From: Thermoanaerobaculia bacterium
GTDB taxonomy: Bacteria > Acidobacteriota > Thermoanaerobaculia > Gp7-AA8
Length of the DNA stretch: 64,000 nt
Assembly (NCBI GenBank): GCA_017883205.1
Contig: JADGNZ010000009.1
Location: 95,028 to 159,027 of the forward strand
Direction of reading: 5' to 3'
Part shown: in pieces, positions 34,648 to 41,557 of the stretch
How positions within the stretch are numbered: position 1 is the stretch's first letter
How the letters are laid out: each line of letters starts with the position of its first letter
The notes under the pieces: model-generated
The model's database searches: none
The model's input: only the letters and a program-made list of their open reading frames with translations
What the model was told of the DNA's origin: nothing
Translations under genes and position numbers: made by a program

Positions 34648-36858
34648 ATGACACTTCCGGGCGGCACGCGGCTCGGACCTTACGAGATCGGAGACTTGAT
34701 CGGCCGCGGAGGTATGGGCGAGGTCTACCGCGCCGCCGACACGCGACTCGGCCGCGATGTCGCCGTCAAAGTTCTCGCCTCGCAACTCGCGGACGATCCA
34801 GCGTCGCTCGCTCGCTTCCAGCGTGAGGCCCGCGCCGTCGCTGCACTCTCGCATCCCAACATCGTCGCCTTGTTCGATGTCGGCAGCGAAGGGCAAACAC
34901 ACTACGTTGTCACGGAGTTGCTCGAAGGAGAGACGCTTCGTGCGCGCCTGTCCGCATCGCCGCTTCCGGAAGAGGAGATTCTGCGGATCGCAAACGCTAT
35001 CGCCGACGGTTTAGCCGCCGCGCACGCGAAAGGCATCATCCACCGCGACCTCAAGCCGGAAAACGTCTTCCTCACGTCCGCCGGCGGCGTGAAGATCCTC
35101 GACTTCGGTCTGGCCAGCATGCAGCAGACCTATGCGGGGATCGACACCGCGATCCAGACAGCCGCGTTGACTGAGCCCGGCGTCCTGATGGGAACGATCG
35201 GCTACACATCGCCCGAGCAGCTCGCCGGCAGACCTCTCACCACCGCAACCGACGTTTTCTCATTCGGCTGTGTGCTCTACGAGATGCTGCAGGGGCAGCG
35301 TCCGTTCAAACGCGACAGCAACATGGAGATCATCGCCTCGGTGCTTCGCGACGCTCCTTTCGATCGCGACGCAGCGAAGCATCTTCCGGCCGGCATGCGA
35401 GACATCGTCGAACAATGTCTCGAGAAAGATCCGCGCGAGCGTTTCCCGAATGGCGCCGCCGTCGCCGCAGCCCTTCGCAATCGAAGTCATTCGGTTGTCA
35501 GCAGCCGCACTGAACCGACAAAGCCGCCGCGGACACTGACGTGGATCGCCGCATCCGTGATCGCCGTGATCGCGGTCGCCGCCGTCGCATTCTGGTTGAT
35601 CGGCCGTCAGGCCGAGGTCATCGATGACGGCTATGACCTGCGAAGCTCCGACGTCACCGGCGACGGCGAAACGCGGCGTTTGCTCGCTCTCGCGCTGCAC
35701 GCGGACAGCGCAGGCGACCGCTCCGAGGCGATGCAACTGCTGGCCGAAGCGGCGCGGCGCAACGGAGCGCCGCCGCTTCCCGCCGCGTTCCTCGCTTCGT
35801 TCGCGTACTACAGCGGCGACCGGAAGGAAGGCACGCGCTGGTCCGCCGAAGCGACGAAGCGCATCGCCAGCTCGACATCAACCTACGAGGCGCTTCTCTG
35901 CCGCTATCTGCTTCCGGGAGCCAGCACGGGCACAGAGATGGCGCTGTCATCATCGCTACTCGAGTTGCGCCCGAAAGCGTGGCGCCTGCGCTTGGCGCTC
36001 GCGCATTTGCATCTCGGCAGGCGCGAGCTGCCTGCCGCACTCGCACAACTGCAGCGGATCGATGTCGCCGCCCCCGATGACCGCCGCCTCGCGATCGTGC
36101 TCGCCGACCGCGCCTCACTCGGCGATGTGGCCGGAGCCGCCCGCGATCTGCAGCGAAGCAAGCTGGCAGGGAAGCCGGCGCTACTCGCCTACACGCGCGG
36201 CCGCATCGCCTGGAGCAGCGGACACGCCTCCGAAGCGGCGCGGCTCTTCGATGCTGCCGCCGAGAGCGCCACGATCAGCAACCTCGGGCCGGTCGCGATC
36301 GAGTCGCGCATCCTCGCCGGCATCGCTCGCATCGGCGCAAACGACCTCGGCGGCGCCGCCTCCGCGCTCGATCTTGCCGCAGTCAAGGCACACGACGCTG
36401 CGACGCCGGAGAATGAGCTCGAGGCGAATGCATTCGGCGCGTATGTAGCGTCGCGTCGCGGCGACACGGATGGCCGCGATCGCCGAATGCGTCTCGCTGC
36501 AAAACTCGCCGAACCGGGAACCGCCGACTATCTGTCATTGCGTCTGTTCGCAGCGCGCGAGAAAGTCAACGTTGCGTTCGGCGCCGCGTCGGCACGCGAC
36601 GAGGCCGAGGAGGATGCGGTTGCGACATTGATCAAAGCTCGTGATGCGTGGTCGCAGAACGATGCTGCAACAGCATCGCGGCTTTTGGAACAAGCGCGCT
36701 CCGAGGGCATCGAAGCGACATGGTTCAGCGAAGAAGCCGCGCTCCTCGCCTACGACCTCGGCGCGCCGCCGCACACGTTCCCGCCCGACCCACCCTACCC
36801 GAATCGCTTGCGGTTCATCGCGGTGTGGGAGCTGGCGGGTCCGCGGGCTCAGCGCTGA
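34648..36858 (+). CDS. PknB-type Ser/Thr protein kinase with TPR-like extracytoplasmic tail
   Basis: The 736-residue protein has a Hanks-type kinase domain at about 10-275, with the glycine loop [11 protein letters not shown], lysine in VAVKVL, catalytic [10 protein letters not shown] and KILDFGLA. A transmembrane helix follows near 293-315 ([20 protein letters not shown]). The remaining 420 residues are Ala-rich helical hairpins that look like degenerate TPRs. All catalytic residues appear present. Kinases of this design signal from the periplasm or the cell surface. No phosphatase partner is seen nearby. Confidence 0.88.
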   Translation: MTLPGGTRLGPYEIGDLIGRGGMGEVYRAADTRLGRDVAVKVLASQLADDPASLARFQREARAVAALSHPNIVALFDVGSEGQTHYVVTELLEGETLRARLSASPLPEEEILRIANAIADGLAAAHAKGIIHRDLKPENVFLTSAGGVKILDFGLASMQQTYAGIDTAIQTAALTEPGVLMGTIGYTSPEQLAGRPLTTATDVFSFGCVLYEMLQGQRPFKRDSNMEIIASVLRDAPFDRDAAKHLPAGMRDIVEQCLEKDPRERFPNGAAVAAALRNRSHSVVSSRTEPTKPPRTLTWIAASVIAVIAVAAVAFWLIGRQAEVIDDGYDLRSSDVTGDGETRRLLALALHADSAGDRSEAMQLLAEAARRNGAPPLPAAFLASFAYYSGDRKEGTRWSAEATKRIASSTSTYEALLCRYLLPGASTGTEMALSSSLLELRPKAWRLRLALAHLHLGRRELPAALAQLQRIDVAAPDDRRLAIVLADRASLGDVAGAARDLQRSKLAGKPALLAYTRGRIAWSSGHASEAARLFDAAAESATISNLGPVAIESRILAGIARIGANDLGGAASALDLAAVKAHDAATPENELEANAFGAYVASRRGDTDGRDRRMRLAAKLAEPGTADYLSLRLFAAREKVNVAFGAASARDEAEEDAVATLIKARDAWSQNDAATASRLLEQARSEGIEATWFSEEAALLAYDLGAPPHTFPPDPPYPNRLRFIAVWELAGPRAQR

Positions 36859-36873
36859 TTGCTCGTTTTCTTA

Positions 36874-36922
36874 GTTTCACGCGGAGGCGCGGAGAACACG
36901 GAGATGTGCTCCGCGTGAAACC
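36874..36922. repeat. Short palindromic CGCGGAG-family repeat
   Basis: TTTCACGCGGAGGCGCGGAG is mirrored by TGCTCCGCGTGAAA around an ACACGGAGA centre. It is a shortened relative of the element at 7846. Confidence 0.7.
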
Positions 36923-36975
36923 GTTAACCCTTGTTTACAGCAGGTAAACAGACGCCGCGATATCCTCCGCAGACC

Positions 36976-37425
36976 ATGAAAATCACAGCGATCGCCACCG
37001 TGATCCTCATCGCCGCCGCTACGACCTTCGCCGCCGAGGTAGTCAAGCGCGGAGCCCCGGTGTCTTCAGCCAAGCCTGTTGCTCTCGAAACAGTTCTCGA
37101 GTCGCCGAAGGCGTACACAAAGGACGCTGTCGTCGTCGAAGGCGTGATCCAGAAATCGTGCAGCAACATGGGCTGCTGGATGGAGCTCGCGCCGGCACCA
37201 GGCAAGAAGAGCGTGCGCGTCACGTTCAAGGATGAGAAATTCACCATTCCTCTCACCGCCAAAGGGATGCAGGCCCGCGCGGAAGGCGTGACGACGATCA
37301 AGACGCTGAGCAAGTCCGAAGCGGATCACCTCACCGAAGAGGGCGCGACGCTGAAACGCAACGAAGACGGAACCGCGGACGAAGTCTCGTTCGTCGCGAC
37401 GGGCGTGGAGTTGACGCGGGGGTGA
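36976..37425 (+). CDS. Secreted DUF4920 protein
   Basis: The 149-residue protein has a signal peptide ending near TFAAE. Its mature part is the DUF4920 domain: a beta barrel with VVVEGVIQKSCSNMGCWMELAP and a later SVRVTFKDEKFTIPL. The pair of Cys residues in CSNMGCW is the conserved mark of that family, which may bind a metal. It carries no haem motif. It is monocistronic and followed by a ParDE-like pair on the other strand. Confidence 0.7.
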   Translation: MKITAIATVILIAAATTFAAEVVKRGAPVSSAKPVALETVLESPKAYTKDAVVVEGVIQKSCSNMGCWMELAPAPGKKSVRVTFKDEKFTIPLTAKGMQARAEGVTTIKTLSKSEADHLTEEGATLKRNEDGTADEVSFVATGVELTRG

Positions 37426-37468
37426 AGCGAACGATGTTGGCGCGGATGCAAGCTACGTGAGCCAACGA

Positions 37469-37780
37469 TCAAATCGGAGGCCCCTTGCCTCGGCTCGTAT
37501 GCCAAAGCGCCACCACTTCGACATACTGAGGATTACCGGTGAGGTGGTAGTAAAGGTGCTGTTTGATGATGGGAAGAAAGATCCTTCGCACCGCCGGGAG
37601 CTTCACGTTCGTTGCGCGACTTCCAATTCGCGGCTGACTGGCAATCAGCACAAATGCGCGCTGCAGCTCGCGACGAACCGCGTTCGGTGCAGCGGTCCGA
37701 TTGACCCTCCACCACTCTTCGGCGTCTCGAATGTGCCACGCAGCGAGGGTTGTGATTTCGACCCGCAGCGGCTCACTCAT
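37469..37780 (-). CDS. ParE/RelE-superfamily toxin
   Basis: The 103-residue protein has the ParE/RelE fold pattern: VEITTLAAWHIRDAEEWWRVN, RRELQRAFVLIASQPRIGSR, and a final VRRIFLPIIKQHLYYHLTG with a strand VEVVALWHTSRG. It overlaps its antitoxin stop by 4 bases. The ParE branch poisons gyrase while RelE cuts mRNA; the sequence fits ParE better (RRIFLPIIKQHLYY). Confidence 0.8.
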   Translation of the reverse strand: MSEPLRVEITTLAAWHIRDAEEWWRVNRTAAPNAVRRELQRAFVLIASQPRIGSRATNVKLPAVRRIFLPIIKQHLYYHLTGNPQYVEVVALWHTSRGKGPPI

Positions 37781-37995
37781 TCGCGGCTGCGCATCTCCTG
37801 AATCAGAGCTTCAGCCGAGATGGTCTCGCGACGCCGGCCTTGCGCGATGGACTCCAGAAGGACAGCCTCGAGCTCAGCGTCGACTTCGAAGGTCTCTTCT
37901 CCATCGAGCGCCAGAAGCGTTACGTCGGCACCCTCCGGCAACTCGCCGTCGATCACAACCTGGCCGTCAATCACCTTGCCGGATGCGATTTGCAT
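37777..37995 (-). CDS. Antitoxin partner of the ParE-like toxin
   Basis: The 72-residue protein starts with an AbrB-like or DUF-type beta segment (SGKVIDGQVVIDGELPEGADVTLLAL). It continues with an acidic helix (VDAELEAVLLESIAQGRRRETISAEALIQEMR). It lies directly upstream of the toxin with ATGA overlap, as expected for an antitoxin that must be made first. The DNA-binding fold is not certain. Confidence 0.72.
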   Translation of the reverse strand: MQIASGKVIDGQVVIDGELPEGADVTLLALDGEETFEVDAELEAVLLESIAQGRRRETISAEALIQEMRSRE

Positions 37996-38024
37996 GACGC
38001 TGATTCTAACGCGGGAACCGGTTT

Positions 38025-38408
38025 TCAGACTGCGATCAAGTGAATCTCGTAGCGGCCCGTGGCGCCCTCAAGGCGAAGCTCGACACGCCAGTCTCCGTTG
38101 CCGGGAAACGTCTGATCGATCGATGCGGCTCCCTTTTCAAACACCTTTTCCCAACGTGTCGTGCCTTTGGCGTCGATCAGGCGCACCATCGCACCGCCAG
38201 TGTCAACGCGCATGGCAACCTTCAGCCGCGCCGCGGTCCATGGCGCGACAACCCTATGCCTGAATACTTTGGTTCGCGTTACCGAATGGAAGTTTTCGGT
38301 TTCGGACATCGCCGAGTAGCCTTTGACCGCGTAAGCGTTCGAGTGGAAGCCGATGGCGACCGTCGCCAAGACGACCAGCAGGCGGGCGATTCCTCTTTTT
38401 GTTCTCAT
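38025..38408 (-). CDS. Small secreted hypothetical protein
   Basis: The 127-residue product has a signal peptide (LLVVLATVAIGFHSNAYA). Its mature beta-rich domain includes VFRHRVVAPWTAARLKVAMRVDTGGAMVRLIDAKG and DWRVELRLEGATGRYEIHLIAV. The pattern recalls small jelly-roll or P-domain-like folds. There are no Cys residues. It is followed by the toxin-antitoxin pair on the same strand after a 29 bp gap. Function is unknown. Confidence 0.55.
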   Translation of the reverse strand: MRTKRGIARLLVVLATVAIGFHSNAYAVKGYSAMSETENFHSVTRTKVFRHRVVAPWTAARLKVAMRVDTGGAMVRLIDAKGTTRWEKVFEKGAASIDQTFPGNGDWRVELRLEGATGRYEIHLIAV

Positions 38409-38734
38409 AATGCCTCCGGGTAGGTGTGCCGGGTATAACGATCACGAGGTCGTTTGGTTTCACGGGAGCATCCGCGTGAGAAATCGTTCGTCCAGATTCT
38501 TCGTCATCTGCGCAGTCGTTATCGCAAGCCAAGGAGGACCCATCGCCCAATGCTCGAATGAGATGGCGGACGGCAGCAGCGATCCGGCCGCTGAAGGTCG
38601 AACCGACTTCGCCGCTGGCATCACCAGGGCGCGCAAGCGCGGACGTTGCCGACAGACATGCCGGTCCCTGTCCCGTAAAACCGGGCCCGGCGTCGACGCT
38701 TGCCCTGAACACCAACGTATGGTATACGTATGGT
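38409..38734. other. Intergenic region with promoter repeats upstream of an antitoxin gene
   Basis: Most of these 326 bp hold nothing I recognise. Just before the antitoxin start, the sequence GTATGGTATACGTATGGTAT repeats GTATGGTAT and contains a GTATAC palindrome. It is a likely auto-repression operator that overlaps a -10 box. Confidence 0.45.
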
Positions 38735-38959
38735 ATGAAGAAGACGACGATCTATCTTCCTGATGAGCTGAAGACGCAACTGGAAGACGTGGCCCGCAGC
38801 ACTGGCAGACCGGAAGCCCAAGTCATCCGGGACGCCATCAGCACAGCCACGTTCAAAGCTACCGCTCCAACTCCACGCGTTCCGTTGATGAAACGCGGCC
38901 TCGGAGATCCGACCATCGCCGAGAACGTCGACGCACTCCTCGAGAGATTCGGCCGTTGA
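38735..38959 (+). CDS. Ribbon-helix-helix antitoxin
   Basis: The 74-residue protein begins MKKTTIYLPDELKTQLEDVAR, a canonical ribbon-helix-helix start, and has a short C-terminal tail (ENVDALLERFGR) for toxin binding. Its stop overlaps the TTG start of the PIN gene. An operator-like repeat lies directly upstream. Confidence 0.85.
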   Translation: MKKTTIYLPDELKTQLEDVARSTGRPEAQVIRDAISTATFKATAPTPRVPLMKRGLGDPTIAENVDALLERFGR

Positions 38960-39381
38960 TTCTCGTCGACACCAGCGGGATTCTGGCTGCACTGTTCAGT
39001 GATCAGAATCGGCACCATGAATGTGCCCAGGCGCTCCTGGACGCCAGGCCGCCACGGGTCATCTCGCCGTTCGTCCTTGCCGAAGCGGACTACCTGATCC
39101 AGAAGTTTGGCGGCGTCGAGGCGGAGACTCTCTTCCTTGCCGAGGTCGGCCGTGGCGCCTACGAGCTCGCGACCTTCTCCGAAGCCGACGTCGAAAGAGC
39201 CCGGCACATCATCACGAAATATCGCAGCCTTGGAATCGGCCTGGCCGACGCCTCGATCGCCGTCCTCGCCGTACGCTACCGCACGCTCGACGTCCTGACC
39301 CTCGATGAACGTCACTTCCGCGCGATCCTTCCGGCGCCGAGAAAGCACTTCCGCATCCTTCCGGCAGATCCGTCGCGGTGA
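38956..39381 (+). CDS. PIN-domain toxin (VapC-like), TTG start
   Basis: The 141-residue PIN protein starts at TTG 38956, overlapping the antitoxin stop (TTGA). It begins ILVDTSGILAALFSD (first Asp). It continues with SPFVLAEADYLI (Glu) and ends with GIGLADASIAVLA and VLTLDERHF (Asp residues). All catalytic acids are present. It forms a second VapBC-type module about 16 kb from the first. Confidence 0.85.
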   Translation: MILVDTSGILAALFSDQNRHHECAQALLDARPPRVISPFVLAEADYLIQKFGGVEAETLFLAEVGRGAYELATFSEADVERARHIITKYRSLGIGLADASIAVLAVRYRTLDVLTLDERHFRAILPAPRKHFRILPADPSR

Positions 39382-39395
39382 TTCCCGTAGGGCGG

Positions 39396-39459
39396 AGATG
39401 GATCATCACATCTCCGGATGACGCCGGTCATACGCAACGTCTCTGCGCCGACCTACCTT
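39396..39459 (+). promoter_or_regulatory. CRP/FNR-like promoter of the uspA gene
   Basis: A perfect ATGAC-GCCG-GTCAT box lies at 39418-39431, with a weaker dyad 22 bp upstream (AGATGGATCATCAC, good right half only). The hexamer TACCTT at 39454 stands exactly 36 bp after the box start. That puts the box at -41.5 from a predicted start near 39466. The same geometry occurs before ywiC and nifJ. Confidence 0.65.
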
Positions 39460-39518
39460 GATCACAGCGGGCTTCCAAGTCCGCGGCGGCACTGCCGCCT
39501 TGACCGAGGAGGTGGAGC

Positions 39519-40421
39519 ATGGATTCGCTCGTTCCGAGACTAATCGTCGTGCCTACGGATTTCAGCGCTCCGGCGTCTCATGCCGTTCGCTATGCCAGCG
39601 CGCTCGGCGAACGATTCGGTGCCCACCTCCTCGTCGTTTATGCAGACACGTTCGCTCCACCATTCGATTTCACCAACAGCGGCGTTGGAGTGCCCACTGG
39701 GGAGCCGGAGTCGCTGATCGCTATGGCGCGCGAGCAGCTCGTGTTGCACGCGGAGAGGAATATCAGCGCAAGAGTTCCCTACGACGTCACGGTCATCGTC
39801 GGACATCCGATGGAGTCCATCACCGAGGCTGCGCGCGACTCAGGCGCGAACCTGGTGGTCATGGGAACGCACGGACGCAGCGGCATCCGCCGCCTGCTTA
39901 CGGGGTCGGTCACCGAAGCGGTGATGCGAACCTCCCCCGTTCCTGTCATCGCCGTCAACTCCAGCGCCTCGGAGAACGCATCGGTCGGCAGGATTCTCTG
40001 CGCCGTCAATTTCACACCTGCCTGTTCCGCCGCGCTCCGGCAGGCTGGCGCTCTCGCCGACGACGATAAGGCACCGATCCTCCTCGTCCACGGCCTTGAA
40101 GACCAGGAGCTGCAGCCGAGCATTCAGGAGTTGATCCGCCTGCACGAGTGGGCGCCGCCGGAGCTCGCTGGCCGCTGCCAACTGAAAACTGCTCCAAGAC
40201 GTGGATTGGCGGAGGAGATCCTCGACCTCGCCCTCGCCACCGCGGCCGATCTCATCGTCATTGATGTCAGTGCGGAGCGCAGTCCGGCCGACAGCCTTCG
40301 CGGCTCCATCGCCGAGCGCGTCGTGCAACAGAGCCGCTGCCCGGTTCTGACCGTGAACGCGCATGCCGCGCAGGCGTACTTGCCCGCGGTACATGCGCGG
40401 GAGCAGCTCGCGGCGATTTAG
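39519..40421 (+). CDS. uspA: Tandem universal stress protein (UspA family)
   Basis: The 300-residue protein has two UspA domains. The first (about 8-150) has the ATP-binding signature GTHGRSGIRRLLTGSVTEAVM. The second (about 155-285) keeps the fold but has lost the glycine signature (DVSAERSPADSLRGSIAE), so only the first should bind ATP. A ribosome site GAGGAGG lies 8 bp before the ATG. Its CRP/FNR-like promoter suggests induction with nifJ, as often seen for Usp proteins under low oxygen. Confidence 0.87.
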   Translation: MDSLVPRLIVVPTDFSAPASHAVRYASALGERFGAHLLVVYADTFAPPFDFTNSGVGVPTGEPESLIAMAREQLVLHAERNISARVPYDVTVIVGHPMESITEAARDSGANLVVMGTHGRSGIRRLLTGSVTEAVMRTSPVPVIAVNSSASENASVGRILCAVNFTPACSAALRQAGALADDDKAPILLVHGLEDQELQPSIQELIRLHEWAPPELAGRCQLKTAPRRGLAEEILDLALATAADLIVIDVSAERSPADSLRGSIAERVVQQSRCPVLTVNAHAAQAYLPAVHAREQLAAI

Positions 40422-40433
40422 TTCAGATTTAGG

Positions 40434-40550
40434 TCATGGCTTACGCCCTACCTGCACTTCTACAACTACCATCGCGCTCACTCTGCCGCAGCATACAATC
40501 CGCCCATTAGTCGCCTGGATAGGAACAACGTCCTGAGACGCAACAGTTAG
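40434..40550 (+). pseudogene. C-terminal remnant of an IS481-like transposase
   Basis: Only 38 codons remain. They read WLTPYLHFYNYHRAHSAAA and then PPISRLDRNNVLRRN before a stop. This matches the end of IS481-family integrases (Y-N-x-H-R-P-H-S-A, P-P-I-S-R-L, N-N-V-L). There is no start or DDE core. It lies just after uspA. Confidence 0.75.
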
Positions 40551-40643
40551 CCGGCGCGAATTCAAGAACTAAGTGCAACAACGCTTCGACGAGAAGGGAG
40601 CGATCTGGGACACTGACGAATCTTCCGCCAAGAAGGGATCGTC

Positions 40644-41235
40644 ATGACTTATCACCAGATCACTCCCGCTGAGAGATATACGCTGGGAGCACTCCGCAAG
40701 CAAGGCTATTCAAACGCCGAGATTGCTCGCATCGCCGACCGCCACCGCAGCACGATCGGGTTGATCTTCTCCTGCGCGAGAAGTTCAGTCCTGAACAGAT
40801 CAGCGGTTGGTTGCGGCTCCTGGAGATCCTCGAGATCAGTCACGAGACGATCTACACACACGTACATCGTGACAAGGCTCGAGGCGGCAAGCTCTGGCTG
40901 AACCTTCGCCAACCGTCGCGGTATCGCAAGCGCTACGGCCCCCCGAGAAGCGCGGCCGTCTGGCCGGCAAGCGCCACATCTCCGAGCGGCCGCCCGCCGC
41001 CGAGACGCGAAGCGAGATAGGCCACTGGGAAATGGACGTCGTCATCGGCGCCGGCAACAACCACTGCATCGTGACACTGGTGGAGCGGATGTCGGGAGCC
41101 GCACTGATCGGAAAGCTTCCCTGCCGGAAAGTCCTCGCGCTCAACGCTCGCGTGATCGAGTTGATCGAAGCACATCCCGGTCTCTTCAAGACCATCACCG
41201 TCGACAACGGCCCGGAGTTCGCGCTGAAAGCCGTT
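40644..41235 (+). pseudogene. Degenerate IS30-family transposase
   Basis: The frame begins well (MTYHQITPAERYTLGALRKQ, EIARIADRHRSTI). It then loses about 50-60 residues and changes frame near 40757 (LLLREKFSPEQISGWLR, ISHETIYTHVHRDKARGG). It changes frame again near 40945 (GRLAGKRHISERP, EIGHWEMDVVIG, IVTLVERMSGAALIGKL, FKTITVDNGPEF). It ends abruptly at the second DDE Asp region and joins an unrelated antisense fragment. Two frameshifts, a deletion and a missing 3' end make it a dead element. Confidence 0.88.
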
Positions 41236-41349
41236 CATCACCTCGGCGACGTCGGCCGGGTGCATCGTGGCCAGGGCCTCGCGCACGGCTGCCGGATCCT
41301 CGCGCAGAATCTCCAGCACGTCAGGTCCGAGCAGGTCGCCGAGATGCAC
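41236..41349 (-). pseudogene. N-terminal fragment of an MgtE-like magnesium transporter
   Basis: Thirty-eight codons on the minus strand from a GTG read HLGDLLGPDVLEILREDPAA and then REALATMHPADVAEVM. This fits the start of the MgtE N domain (H-P-A-D-x-A-E motif). The fragment ends exactly where the IS30 remnant begins, so the transporter gene was cut by the element or by a later deletion. About 200 bp between it and the next gene hold nothing recognisable. Confidence 0.65.
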
Positions 41350-41557
41350 GGGGGAGTTTACATGCCGCGCGGGATTGACGATCGCCCCGATCCCGACGAA
41401 TGGCAACCGCTGACGAAGACGGATGGCAGCGGACGTGGACGTCTCAAGGTGTGCGCGACGACACAAAGCGATGTGAGGGGCCTCAGCGCGCGGAATCTTG
41501 CGTTGGCCTACAATTTCTCGCTGACCATGGCGGAACACTCCGCCTCAGGAGGCTTGG

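Noticed and set aside
38409-38734. Small genes in the gap upstream of the second PIN module
   Set aside because: Frames here have no ribosome site, no family resemblance and poor codon pattern.
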